A DNA stretch of 64,000 bases from Paenibacillus sp. FSL H8-0332 (GTDB taxonomy: Bacteria > Bacillota > Bacilli > Paenibacillales > Paenibacillaceae). A program made the position numbers and the translations under genes. Shown here one piece after another: positions 25,647 through 34,757 of this stretch. The DNA lies in contig NZ_CP150145.1 in NCBI RefSeq assembly GCF_037963835.1, positions 7,479,335 through 7,543,334 of the forward strand, in the 5' to 3' direction. The notes below the pieces were generated by a model. That model searched no databases and was not told the origin of the DNA. It worked only from the letters and a program-made list of their open reading frames with translations. Each line of letters begins with the position of its first letter. Position 1 is the first letter of the stretch.

Positions 25647-27965
25647 ATGCTGCGATTTAAAATGAAATACCTGCTGCACAACAAACAGAACCGTCTAATC
25701 CTGATGCTGACAGCCGGGGTATCCCTTCTGATTACTATGATTGGTCTATTCTCCTATAGAGAGTACCGTAATGCACTGGACACCGAGCTGAATACACCGA
25801 ATATTGAACTGCTGCAGATTAATGTAGATGTTACGAACCGGGCCTTCCGGGAATCCGACAACAAGGCAGTGGATCTGTCCTTCCATCCCGCTGTGCTGAG
25901 CTATATCGATGCGTCTGAGGCGGATAACCGCGGCAGAGCCGTAGCGGCGCAGGAATACCTCAAGGCGCTGGCGACAGAGCCGGATGTACACGCGATCAGC
26001 GTGGTTAAGTTCAAGGGCCGGTCTGTGCTGTCCAGCCGCTACGGCTATGTTCCGTCCTGGGGGGAGGCGCCTGAGCATGAGTGGGAGTCCTGGATTGGGG
26101 GAATGAAGGAGAAGCCGCTTTTGATCAAAAGAAGGCTGTATACCGGCACCGGTTCCCTCTCCGGTGATACTGAGCTGTTATCGCTTGCCCGGCCGGTGGT
26201 GGTGAACGGCGAAGTGGCCGGTGCCGTGCTGATTGATCTGGATTACGATACGCTGTTCTCCAAAATGTACACCCATCTCTCCAGCTACCAACTCGTCTAT
26301 AACCTGGAAGGAGAGCTGATCTACCCCAAGCTGAATCTTCCGTTCCCGCTGGCGGAGCTGGGGAAGGTGCTGGAGGACATCGATGTCAGTCCCTTTGCCC
26401 ATGTCACCATCGGAGGCCAGGCCTATATGGCGAATCAGACCTTCTCCAATGTGACCGGCTGGCGCCTGCTCTCGCTCGTACCCATGGAGCAGCTGCTCAA
26501 AAATGTGAAGATTGCGCGCAATATGATGCTGATGCTGTCACTGATCTCCATCGCCGTAGGTCTCGCTGCCATGTATTATTACAATTTTGCCGCCTTCCGG
26601 CCGCTCAAACGGATTAACAAGCTGCTGCTTCCTGAGCAGAAGGCAGCCGGGCAGGGCGGACTGTACGATCTGGAGCCAGTCATCGGCAAGCTGGTCGGTG
26701 ATTTCCGCAGTAAGTCGCTGGTGGCGGACTGGAGTCTCCCGGAGCTGCGCTCCAAATTCCTGCAGGACCTGATCACGCGGAGTATCGGCACACAGGAGAC
26801 ACAGACCCGGTTTGAGCACTACTTTACCGGCTGGGAGGAAGGGCCGTTCGAGCTGCTGGTCTTATCCATTGACCGGCATACCGAGTGGTCTGCGGGCTTT
26901 AAGGAAGAGGATCAAATGCTGCTCAAATACGCGATGATTAACATGGCCTATGAAATCTGCGAAGCTTCCTGGCGGACCGTGGTCGCTGCACCGCAGCAGA
27001 ATAGTCTCGTCATCCTGTTACAGGCGGCAGGCGGAGAGGAGCAGGAGTTGTATGCAGATGCCCAGCGGCTGGCGGCTGCCATGCTCGATGTGCTGAAGAT
27101 TCCGGTGTCCGTTGGCATCGGTGAACAAGCGGGCTCAATTACCCATATCGCCCAGTCCTACTTAGAGGCGCAGACTGCGCTCTCCTACCGGTTATATGAA
27201 GGGTATTCCCATGTACGGGTCTATTCCCGCGCAGAGAACAAATATGAAGAGAGCAGCGGGGCAGCAGATGAGCTATGGAAGCAGGAAATGCTGAACGCCC
27301 TGAGAGCATCCGATGCCGCCGCTGCACAGGATTGGGTCCGCAGAGGGATTGCCGAGACCCGCAAGCGGGGAATTCAGCCGCAAAAAGTATTCCGCTCGCT
27401 AAGTGACCTGCTGGAGGAGATTCTGCATATGGCGGCTGCCGGGGGATACCCGGTGCCTGCGGAGCTGGCTGACTACACCTGGCATCAGGTGACGACGATG
27501 GAGCTTAATGAGATTGAACAGATGCTGTGCAGCATAGCGGTTCAGCTATCGGACGCCTTCGGGGCGCACCGGCAATCGAAGGAGTTCCTGCTGGTTCAGA
27601 ATCTTATAGAGTATATGAAGGAGAATCTGCAATTCAATATCGGGCTACCTAATATTGCCTCCCATGTGAACATGGGGGTATCCTCAGTGAGCACCATCTT
27701 CAAGGAAGAGACCGGAACTACGGTATATGACTATCTGACCAACTTGAGAATCAATAGAGCCTGCGAGCTGCTACAGGACAGCAGTCTGAGAATTGCCGAG
27801 ATTGCCCAGCAGGTGGGTTATCAGAATGAGAACAGCTTCATCCGGGTCTTCCGCAAGATTAAATCGACCACACCCGGCAAGTTCAGGGAGAGCAGCAAAT
27901 CTTCCAAGGAATATGCAGATCGGCCAAAACCGCGCCATTCCGGCGTTTCTGAGGATTCGGAATAA
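25647..27965 (+). CDS. Membrane-bound AraC-family regulator with extracytoplasmic sensor
   Basis: 772 residues. An N-terminal helix (about 15-35), an extracellular Cache-like domain (40-290) and a second helix near 295-315 precede a long cytoplasmic part. It ends in two helix-turn-helix motifs (LPNIASHVNMGVSSVSTIF and IAEIAQQVGYQNENSFIRVF). The topology means a ligand sensed outside controls transcription inside, with no kinase step. It likely controls the TctC/KdgT-type genes that follow. An imperfect dyad CCCCATATT..AATATTAGGGG at 25564-25586 could be its own operator. ATG 25662 (MKYLLHNK) is an alternative start. Confidence 0.88.
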   Translation: MLRFKMKYLLHNKQNRLILMLTAGVSLLITMIGLFSYREYRNALDTELNTPNIELLQINVDVTNRAFRESDNKAVDLSFHPAVLSYIDASEADNRGRAVAAQEYLKALATEPDVHAISVVKFKGRSVLSSRYGYVPSWGEAPEHEWESWIGGMKEKPLLIKRRLYTGTGSLSGDTELLSLARPVVVNGEVAGAVLIDLDYDTLFSKMYTHLSSYQLVYNLEGELIYPKLNLPFPLAELGKVLEDIDVSPFAHVTIGGQAYMANQTFSNVTGWRLLSLVPMEQLLKNVKIARNMMLMLSLISIAVGLAAMYYYNFAAFRPLKRINKLLLPEQKAAGQGGLYDLEPVIGKLVGDFRSKSLVADWSLPELRSKFLQDLITRSIGTQETQTRFEHYFTGWEEGPFELLVLSIDRHTEWSAGFKEEDQMLLKYAMINMAYEICEASWRTVVAAPQQNSLVILLQAAGGEEQELYADAQRLAAAMLDVLKIPVSVGIGEQAGSITHIAQSYLEAQTALSYRLYEGYSHVRVYSRAENKYEESSGAADELWKQEMLNALRASDAAAAQDWVRRGIAETRKRGIQPQKVFRSLSDLLEEILHMAAAGGYPVPAELADYTWHQVTTMELNEIEQMLCSIAVQLSDAFGAHRQSKEFLLVQNLIEYMKENLQFNIGLPNIASHVNMGVSSVSTIFKEETGTTVYDYLTNLRINRACELLQDSSLRIAEIAQQVGYQNENSFIRVFRKIKSTTPGKFRESSKSSKEYADRPKPRHSGVSEDSE

Positions 27966-28147
27966 GATTATGCGATTGAAGGCATACCCCCGGTTGCGAT
28001 AAAGTTCTATTTGAGAAAACTTTCACATCCTCCTATGGCAGGCTGCTGATACTCAAAGAAAACGGGGGTGAGGGCACGGGCGCAAGGCCAGTCATAGGCA
28101 TCAAGCATCTGCAGGCTGCCCGATTACTTCTATATTAGAGAAGAGGG

Positions 28148-29164
28148 ATGGATTTGAAACGATCGACTCAAATAGGACTCTGGACAGCGGCTGTAGCAGC
28201 TCTAATCCTGTTGATTCTTAGAATCGGGATTCCTGGGGGAGGCGGCCCGGGCCAGGAGACTGCCGGCACAGATTATCCCGGACGGCCAATCACACTGCTT
28301 GTGCCCTATGCCGCAGGAGGAGGAACGGACGCCACCGCGCGAGCGCTCGCCACCGCGACAGAGAAGGTGCTGGGCCAGCCGGTAATTGTGGTTAACCGCA
28401 CCGGCGGCGGAGGCTCCGTAGGACTGATGGAAGGCGCGAATGCCAAGGGAGACGGCTATACCGTGACTTTTTTGCCGGCCGAGCTGACCATTCTTCCGCA
28501 TCTGGGATTATTGCCGATTACCTATGAGAGATTCAAACCGATCGCTCAGACGAATTTTGATCCTTCCGCCATCACCGTAAGACAGGACGCGCCATGGCAG
28601 GACGTCAATGAATTTCTCGACTTTGCGAAAGCGCATCCAGAGGAATTGAAAATGGGAAACGCAGGAACGGGGAGCATTTGGCACTTGGCCGCCGTAACGT
28701 TAGAGCGGGAGACCGGTGTGAAGTTCGCGCATATTCCCTTTGAAGGTGCAGGGCCGGCCGTCTCCGCCTTAATGGACGGATTCGTGGATGCGGTACCAGT
28801 CAGTCCCGCCGAGGTGAAGAAGTATGTGGATGAAGGGAAGCTGCGGATATTGGCAGTCAATGCCGACAAGCGCTCAGAGGCGCTGCCGGATGTGCCGACC
28901 CTGGAAGAGCAGACCGGCATTCATGTGAACTTCACGGGAACATGGAGAGGACTGGCTGTGCCGAAGGATACGCCGGATGCGATTGCGGAGGTATTAGCCG
29001 GAGCATTTATCAAAGGGACCGAAGACAGGGAATTCCGCGAATATATGAACTCGAACGGGCTGGGGCTGCTGGTGAAGGACGGCAAAGCTTTTGCGAAGCA
29101 GCTCAAGGAGAGCGATGATCTGTTCGCCGCCATGATTCCCGAGCTTGGACTAAGCCGCAAGTAG
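28148..29164 (+). CDS. TctC/Bug-type tripartite tricarboxylate transporter binding protein
   Basis: 338 residues with an uncleaved or cleaved N-terminal helix (TAAVAALILLILRIGIP). Binds carboxylated compounds outside the membrane. Bug-family signatures are clear: PGRPITLLVPYAAGGGTDATAR near residues 48-68, VVNRTGGGGSVG, and the loop HIPFEGAGPAVSALMDGFVD. TTG 28154 may be the true start, since GAGGG sits six bases before it. No TctA or TctB membrane genes adjoin; the next gene is a KdgT-type permease instead. The pairing suggests a ligand of the sugar-acid class. Confidence 0.88.
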   Translation: MDLKRSTQIGLWTAAVAALILLILRIGIPGGGGPGQETAGTDYPGRPITLLVPYAAGGGTDATARALATATEKVLGQPVIVVNRTGGGGSVGLMEGANAKGDGYTVTFLPAELTILPHLGLLPITYERFKPIAQTNFDPSAITVRQDAPWQDVNEFLDFAKAHPEELKMGNAGTGSIWHLAAVTLERETGVKFAHIPFEGAGPAVSALMDGFVDAVPVSPAEVKKYVDEGKLRILAVNADKRSEALPDVPTLEEQTGIHVNFTGTWRGLAVPKDTPDAIAEVLAGAFIKGTEDREFREYMNSNGLGLLVKDGKAFAKQLKESDDLFAAMIPELGLSRK

Positions 29165-29206
29165 AACATACACACTCATCACGAGTAAGAAGGGTAGGGT
29201 AATCAT

Positions 29207-30211
29207 ATGAAAATCAAAAAGACACTGGATCGGATTCCCGGCGGAATGATGCTAATTCCACTATTTCTGGGAGCGATCATTCACACTGCTTTTCCTGATG
29301 CAGGCGAATATTTCGGAGGGTTCACCAAAGGCCTGATGACGGGCACCGTGCCGATTCTGGCCGTATGGTTCTTCTGTATGGGGGCCGCGATCGATGTCAG
29401 AGCCACCGGAACCGTACTGCGCAAATCGGGCACGCTGGTATTGACCAAGATTGCCGTGGCCTGGGTTGTTGCCCTGATCGCTATTCAGTTCCTGCCTGAG
29501 GGCGGGGTGCAAACCGGCTTCTTCGCCGGACTATCGGTCCTCGCCATCATCTCCGCTATGGATATGACCAACGGCGGGTTGTACGCTTCCATTATGCAGC
29601 AATATGGGACCAAGGAAGAATCCGGTGCCTTCGTGCTGATGTCACTCGAATCCGGGCCGCTCGTAACCATGCTCATTCTGGGCAGTACCGGTGTGGCTGT
29701 ATTTGAACCGCATCTCTTCGTCGGCGCTGTCCTGCCGTTCCTTGTCGGATTCATCCTGGGTAACCTGGATCATGATCTGCGTGCCTACTTCGGCAGAGCC
29801 ACCCAGACGCTCATTCCCTTCTTCGGCTTCGCCCTGGGCAGCTCGATCGACCTTGGCGTAATCGTTGACACCGGCCTGCTCGGTATTCTGCTTGGCGTTG
29901 TCGTTATTATTATTACAGGCATCCCGCTGATCCTGGCCGACAAATTCATTGGACGCGGTAACGGGACTGCCGGACTGGCCGCCTCCAGTACAGCCGGTGC
30001 TGCGGTCGCCAACCCTATGCTGGTAGCGAACATGAAGCCCGAATTCCTGCCGGCCGCCCAGTCCGCTACAGCGCTGGTAGCCGCATCCGTGATTGTTACC
30101 TCCATTCTCGTCCCGGTCATCACCGCCTATTATTCCGACTACATGAAGAAAAAGAACCCTCCGGCCGCAGAGGGACCTATAGATGCTAAGGCTCAGAAGG
30201 CAGCGGGTTAA
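29207..30211 (+). CDS. kdgT: 2-keto-3-deoxygluconate permease
   Basis: Proton-coupled symporter for 2-keto-3-deoxygluconate, an intermediate of pectin and alginate breakdown. 334 residues, about ten helices, close to the usual KdgT length. Family markers include MKIKKTLDRIPGGMMLIPLF at the N terminus and SAMDMTNGGLYASIM and PMLVANMKPEFLPAAQSATA later. It follows the TctC-type gene by 42 bases with GGGTAGGG-like spacing to the ATG, and ends in a terminator. It complements the unsaturated-uronate hydrolase encoded at 14136. Confidence 0.92.
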   Translation: MKIKKTLDRIPGGMMLIPLFLGAIIHTAFPDAGEYFGGFTKGLMTGTVPILAVWFFCMGAAIDVRATGTVLRKSGTLVLTKIAVAWVVALIAIQFLPEGGVQTGFFAGLSVLAIISAMDMTNGGLYASIMQQYGTKEESGAFVLMSLESGPLVTMLILGSTGVAVFEPHLFVGAVLPFLVGFILGNLDHDLRAYFGRATQTLIPFFGFALGSSIDLGVIVDTGLLGILLGVVVIIITGIPLILADKFIGRGNGTAGLAASSTAGAAVANPMLVANMKPEFLPAAQSATALVAASVIVTSILVPVITAYYSDYMKKKNPPAAEGPIDAKAQKAAG

Positions 30212-30271
30212 ACATCAGATAACAACGTAATTAACACATATTAGAGCAATTGAATTCTATGTTACTTAGAA

Positions 30272-30310
30272 CCTCGGGCCAGCGTTAGGGCTGCTCCGGG
30301 GACTTTTTTT
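30272..30310 (+). terminator. Terminator of the tctC-kdgT unit
   Basis: CCTCGG/CCGGGG stem with inner CAGC/GCTG, then ACTTTTTTT. Confidence 0.8.
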
Positions 30311-30340
30311 AATCATCTAAATGAAGGAAGAGTAGATGGA

Positions 30341-30475
30341 GAAATCCTGCAAGAAGTGCAACAATACTGCCCCATAGAAGTGCCAGATGCTGAAATCCTG
30401 CAAGAAGTGCAACAATGGAATCCATACAAGCGGTTGGTGAGTGGACCCGTTAGGGTGATTTTGTTCTTAGTTCAA
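30341..30475. repeat. Composite intergenic repeat, partial copy II (two b-units and 3' end)
   Basis: GAAATCCTGCAAGAAGTGCA lies at 30341 and again at 30392, a 51-bp step. The 3' tail with CCATACAAGCGG and GGTGATTTTGTTC matches the ends of copies I and III. It sits between two convergent genes; no a-units are present. The remaining bases to 30556 show nothing recognisable. Confidence 0.75.
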
Positions 30476-30556
30476 CCAATCAAACGAATAAATACATAAA
30501 ATTGATTTTATAGAAAACACCCTTTTCCCGGGAGCTAACTTTGGCATATAGGTTCC

Positions 30557-31456
30557 TTACTCCGGGATGGCCCGGATCAGATCCGTGTAAGAGAGGCCGG
30601 GGAATTTAAATGTTGTTACAGCGCCGTCGCTAAGCGTGTGATAACCGTTATACACACCGTTGTCGTAGCTAAAAGAATCCTGAAACAGATCGGAAATATA
30701 CGCTGGCTGCACACCGCCGAACGTAGTTGCAGGATAACCGGGGATATCTGTCTCCGAAGCCTGCCATATGGCTGTTGCCGTTGTGCCTGTAATTTCAACC
30801 ACAGTGGTTATTTCTCCATTGCTGTAGTCATAGCGGGTGGCGTCTTTTGAGGCAAAGGAATAGCTGTAGTATTGGGACTCATCACTTTGTATACTTGTAC
30901 CAGGCTTGAAGGAGTAGCGAACCGGCAACGAAATGGCCGCCAGGCGCGCCTGCTTCAGATCTGCTGAATGGATGGCCTGGGCATCAGGAGTGAAATTCTG
31001 GGATTGAATGAAGATGATCTCCCTTATCTTTTCATAGTACACACTGTATCCAAATGCCTCACTGACGAACTTTGCGGGAACCATGATTCGTCCGTTGTAA
31101 TTATTGGCTTCACTATCCATTTGTACAGGTGCGCCATTCTTGTAAGCCATAGATTGTCCCTGTGTCATTTCGAATTGGTCATTGGAGGAATTTGTGACCG
31201 TTACCATATGGCGGATAGCGTCCCAGGAATAGTGGAGCCCCAGGGAAGCAAGCGTGCGGATGGGAATCATCGTTCGGCCAGATTGTATAAAAGGACTGCT
31301 GTCGGCGGAGATAAAAGCACCGTTGATGTTAACTTGTATGGGTCTAAGCGTGGAACGGGCAGGGCTGGTAGCAGGAGCGGCCGCAATAACATTGGGAAGC
31401 ATAAGCATTAACAGCATAATGCAACAGGCAGGAAGCCATCTTTTTAATGAAGACAT
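30557..31456 (-). CDS. Secreted stalk-domain protein (copper amine oxidase N-terminal-like)
   Basis: 299 residues with a signal peptide ending about AAAPA. Residues 38-150 form two halves of the copper amine oxidase N-terminal-like stalk domain (RTMIPIRTLASLGLHYSWD and GRIMVPAKFVSEAFGYSVYY), common in secreted Paenibacillus proteins and probably a wall or ligand-binding module. The C-terminal half is unassigned. The site GGAAGGGA lies about 11-14 bases before the ATG. Monocistronic, with no recognised partner. Confidence 0.8.
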   Translation of the reverse strand: MSSLKRWLPACCIMLLMLMLPNVIAAAPATSPARSTLRPIQVNINGAFISADSSPFIQSGRTMIPIRTLASLGLHYSWDAIRHMVTVTNSSNDQFEMTQGQSMAYKNGAPVQMDSEANNYNGRIMVPAKFVSEAFGYSVYYEKIREIIFIQSQNFTPDAQAIHSADLKQARLAAISLPVRYSFKPGTSIQSDESQYYSYSFASKDATRYDYSNGEITTVVEITGTTATAIWQASETDIPGYPATTFGGVQPAYISDLFQDSFSYDNGVYNGYHTLSDGAVTTFKFPGLSYTDLIRAIPE

Positions 31457-31542
31457 AGACCAATCATTCCCTTCCAGTAATTTGTATATATTGATTATAA
31501 CGTGAGAACGGAGAGGCTAACAATCGTTACCCTGGTCCGAAT

Positions 31543-31583
31543 AAAAGCCCTCCAGATGCCGTTATGGCTGCTAGAGGGCTTAT
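31543..31583 (-). terminator. Terminator of the AraC/effector-binding gene
   Basis: On the minus strand AAGCCCTC is paired with GAGGGCTT, followed by TTATT. It lies 15 bases after the stop at 31598. Confidence 0.7.
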
Positions 31584-31597
31584 TAGTAATCTTGTAT

Positions 31598-32476
31598 CTA
31601 TTTCTTCACTACAGGAATCCATACCTCGCAAATACATTCATCGTGCTCATCATTCGTCCAAAAGTATTTCTCGATGCACGGACCTTCTACTTGTTCAAAG
31701 CCTGACGACGGGAACCATTCCGAATAGATCCGCCGCCACACATTCTTAATGTCTGACCCCAGCTCCGGGTCGTTGGGCACCTTATCCAGGCAATCGAATA
31801 CAGCATACGTCTGGCCTTGTATAGTCAGATTAACCAGCTCTTCTGGTACCTTCTGTCCTTCCGGCAGTTCCGTTCCCATCAGATAGCGTTTTGTCCCATC
31901 CTCACGGAAGTCATAGTAATAACCGAACAGCAGCGAACCGGCAGGTCTTCCGGCACATTCGTTAATCCGGTCATGCGTCCCATCGTTCCAGATTTTCTCT
32001 ACGAACGCAGGGATTTCGCTATAAGCATCCTGGTGGATAATAACCTCCTTACCCATGACGCCATAGCCCCTCTCTTCAACCATCCTGTAATTCATTTCGC
32101 TTTCCCCTTTGATCTGAATTTGAAAGGAGATGCGGGAGAACGATTTGAGCTTCACGTTCTTTTTCTTCGCCATATTGGGGGTCACCCCATGCACCCGCTG
32201 AAACGCTTTAGCGAAGGACTCCGGCGTCTCGTACCCGTACTTCAGCGCAATGTCGATCACCTTGCCGTCCGTCCCTGCCAGTTCTTCCGCCGCCAGCGTA
32301 AGACGCCTATTGCGTACATATTCGGTAACAGTGAACCCTGTCAAGGCATGGAACATCCGCTGAAAATGGTACTTCGAGGTCATCGCCGCTCCGGCAATAT
32401 CCTCGACGCCAATGGCGTTATGCAGATTCTGCTCTACGTAATCAATCGCCTGCTGGAGCAGCCGTATCGTTTCCAT
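31598..32476 (-). CDS. AraC-family regulator with GyrI-like effector-binding domain
   Basis: 292 residues behind GGGAGG. Two N-terminal helix-turn-helix motifs (IGVEDIAGAAMTSKYHFQRM and VIDIALKYGYETPESFAKAF) mark the AraC/XylS class of the Rob/SoxS-like layout. A C-terminal GyrI-like domain (about 125-290), with YEFR-like strands and an EIWIPV-type ending (CEVWIPVVKK), binds small hydrophobic effectors. The gene is followed by a terminator and preceded by the double-GNAT gene 22 bases upstream, so both may form one unit. Confidence 0.9.
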   Translation of the reverse strand: METIRLLQQAIDYVEQNLHNAIGVEDIAGAAMTSKYHFQRMFHALTGFTVTEYVRNRRLTLAAEELAGTDGKVIDIALKYGYETPESFAKAFQRVHGVTPNMAKKKNVKLKSFSRISFQIQIKGESEMNYRMVEERGYGVMGKEVIIHQDAYSEIPAFVEKIWNDGTHDRINECAGRPAGSLLFGYYYDFREDGTKRYLMGTELPEGQKVPEELVNLTIQGQTYAVFDCLDKVPNDPELGSDIKNVWRRIYSEWFPSSGFEQVEGPCIEKYFWTNDEHDECICEVWIPVVKK

Positions 32477-32498
32477 CTCCGCACCTCCCTTTCAATAT

Positions 32499-33398
32499 TC
32501 ATTGTAGAGAAGCGGGCAGGGAGGGGCCTGACCGGGAATGCTCTGAGTTGTCCGGATTTTTTATCATATACTCCATTCTATGCGTCTCCTGAAATCCAAG
32601 GCTGTTATACAAATGTATGGCTTCGTTACCAACGACGCAGGATAGGATAACGCGTGTGTAGCCGCGCCGATGGATCTCATTGCATAAGTACTTCACGAAG
32701 GTTCGTCCGATTCCGCGTCCCTGAAGGTCTGAACGTACACTAATACTGCTGATTTCATTCCCGTGGAGGTGGCTGTACGCAGCAATTTCCCCGTCAAGCT
32801 CATAGACCAAACGGTCCTGCGCATCCGCTGCCCAGGCGTTTCGTCTGCCTTCATTAGGCTCTGCAACCACAGAATCGGGGAAGCAGCCGACACTCACCCG
32901 CATTTCATGAAAAGCATTAGCATACAGCGAATGGGCGGCAACAAAGTCCTCATCTCTATACAACCTTGCTGAGGCTGTTTCCTGAGTAAAAGAACCGCCG
33001 GTCCGTTCCATATAAATAAGTGAATAGTATGGAGCATAGCCAAGGCTGCGGGCAAACGCAAGAGAAGAGGATACCCCGAACCGGACAGAAGTACTGACCT
33101 TTCGGGTTCCGCCTGCCTGTAATTGAGCTTCTGCCATCTGCATCAATGCCCTGCCAATGCCTTGTCTGCGATACTGTGGGGCGACAAATACATTCAAATG
33201 AGACTGGGGGATGGACGCTTCCATTTGGACTAACGCAATAAGCGTCTCATCTACATAAGCGGCAATAAATAGTTCCGGCTCTTCTTCCAGCACCTGCAGG
33301 AGGTCAGGACCAGAGTCCGCGTCCAGGCTTAATAGTTTTGTGGCGGTGAGAGAATCCTTCTCGCGCAGGCGTTCGCAGCGGATGTCTGATAGTTTCAT
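32499..33398 (-). CDS. GNAT acetyltransferase with two GNAT domains
   Basis: 299 residues behind GGAGG. Each half carries a GNAT acetyl-CoA loop: FVAPQYRRQGIGRALMQMAE (about 70-90) and SVRSDLQGRGIGRTFVKYLC (about 220-240). The fusion resembles the MshD-like double-domain architecture; substrate unknown. It is divergent from adaA across a 203-bp gap and in the same direction as the AraC gene. Confidence 0.88.
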   Translation of the reverse strand: MKLSDIRCERLREKDSLTATKLLSLDADSGPDLLQVLEEEPELFIAAYVDETLIALVQMEASIPQSHLNVFVAPQYRRQGIGRALMQMAEAQLQAGGTRKVSTSVRFGVSSSLAFARSLGYAPYYSLIYMERTGGSFTQETASARLYRDEDFVAAHSLYANAFHEMRVSVGCFPDSVVAEPNEGRRNAWAADAQDRLVYELDGEIAAYSHLHGNEISSISVRSDLQGRGIGRTFVKYLCNEIHRRGYTRVILSCVVGNEAIHLYNSLGFQETHRMEYMIKNPDNSEHSRSGPSLPASLQ

Positions 33399-33601
33399 TG
33401 GGTTCTTAGTCCTCCGAATAAAGATTGTTAATTCAAGCAGTCAATTCTAGCACTAATAGCTGATGTTTTTCCACTTTTTTCCGCACGTTGCTCGGAAATT
33501 GGCTAAACCCTTAGTCTCACTGTCGTAATCTTGCTCTCCTATTGCAATAGGCTGCATATGTCAAAACGAATCGTTTATACTGGCGGTAAGAGGTGATGGG
33601 G

Positions 33602-34192
33602 ATGGACCCGCAATTGTTCGAGCGTATCTATGAAACGGTGGTGCGGCGTGAGCCGACCTATGACGGGATCTACTATACGGCGGTGCGGACGACCCATATT
33701 GTCTGCCGCCCTTCCTGCCGGGCGAGAACGCCAAAGGCAGCGAATGTTGTTTTCTATGGCTCCTTGCAGGAGGCTATTTCGGCAGGCTTCCGTCCCTGCA
33801 AAAGATGCCGCCCCGAGGAAGGCGGCACCCTCCGTCCGGATGCAGTTCTGGCGGCGCAGGCAGATACCATTATGGACGGGCGGTTCGGCAGTAAGCTGAC
33901 CCTGGAGTCGATGGCTGCAGAGCTGAAGGTCAGCCCGTTCCACCTGCAGCGCACCTATAAGCGGGTAACCGGCCAGTCACCGGCTGCCAGATTGGATGCG
34001 CTGCGCACAGAAGAAGCCCGCAGGCTGTTGACGGAGACCGCAGCGGGGATGGCTGAAGTCGGCGGAGCTGTGGGGTTCCGTACGCCCTCTCATTTTGCCG
34101 CCTGGTTCGTGAAGAAGACGGGGCTGTCCCCTACAGAGTACCGCAGCAAGCATAACGAAGGAGGAAACCAACATGAACCCAAGCCGGAATAA
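33602..34192 (+). CDS. adaA: AdaA: methylphosphotriester-DNA methyltransferase and transcriptional activator
   Basis: Repairs methylphosphotriesters by moving the methyl group to its own Cys and then switches on the adaptive-response genes. About 197 residues from ATG 33602, with AGAGGTG upstream. The N-terminal zinc-Cys domain carries the four cysteines in CRPSCRAR and CKRCRPE; the first is expected to accept the methyl group. A C-terminal AraC helix-turn-helix follows (TLESMAAELKVSPFHLQRTY). A TATACT -10 lies at about 33576, with a weak -35, as expected for a promoter needing methylated AdaA. It overlaps the ogt-like gene by 20 bases. Confidence 0.93.
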   Translation: MDPQLFERIYETVVRREPTYDGIYYTAVRTTHIVCRPSCRARTPKAANVVFYGSLQEAISAGFRPCKRCRPEEGGTLRPDAVLAAQADTIMDGRFGSKLTLESMAAELKVSPFHLQRTYKRVTGQSPAARLDALRTEEARRLLTETAAGMAEVGGAVGFRTPSHFAAWFVKKTGLSPTEYRSKHNEGGNQHEPKPE

Positions 34193-34757
34193 CAGCCGGA
34201 GTACCAATACTATTATGATTTATCATCATACCCTGAATCCCGGAAACGGGGAGTGGACCCTGTGGGCCAGCGATAAAGGCCTGATCCGCGTATCCTTCCC
34301 GCAGGACGAAGGGCAATTGCCCGCCTCCTGGTTGAAAATGTATGCGCCTGCCCATGAGCTCATGAAGGATGCCGGGAGATTTGAACAGCTTGGGGTGATA
34401 ACGCTGCTGGAGCGGTATTTTGCCGGAGAGCCGGTAGATTTCAGCAGTGTTGAGCTGGATCTGTGGGGCACCCCGTTTCAGCAGGAGGTCTGGCGGGGGC
34501 TGCTTACCATCCCGCACGGGGAGACTGCCAGCTACAAGCAATTGGCTGAGCGGATCGGCAGACCGTTGGCTGTCCGTGCTGTCGGTGCGGCCAACGGGCA
34601 GAACCCGGTGCCGGTCATTGTACCCTGCCACCGGGTCATTGGCGCGAATGGTACCTTAACCGGCTTCCGGGGCGGACTCCAGATGAAGCAGGAGCTGCTC
34701 CAGCTGGAGGGTATTTTGAATGTAAAGGCGGCTGGTCATGAACGATTTGCTTTTTAA
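34173..34757 (+). CDS. Methylated-DNA-protein-cysteine methyltransferase (AdaB/Ogt type)
   Basis: Removes methyl groups from O6-methylguanine in a suicide reaction. 194 residues behind GAAGGAGG, starting inside the end of adaA. The active-site motif PCHRVIG contains C152; PFQQEVW and the recognition helix YKQLAERIG precede it as in the family. Second gene of an adaA-adaB-alkA adaptive-response operon, matching the Bacillus arrangement of function. Confidence 0.94.
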   Translation: MNPSRNNSRSTNTIMIYHHTLNPGNGEWTLWASDKGLIRVSFPQDEGQLPASWLKMYAPAHELMKDAGRFEQLGVITLLERYFAGEPVDFSSVELDLWGTPFQQEVWRGLLTIPHGETASYKQLAERIGRPLAVRAVGAANGQNPVPVIVPCHRVIGANGTLTGFRGGLQMKQELLQLEGILNVKAAGHERFAF

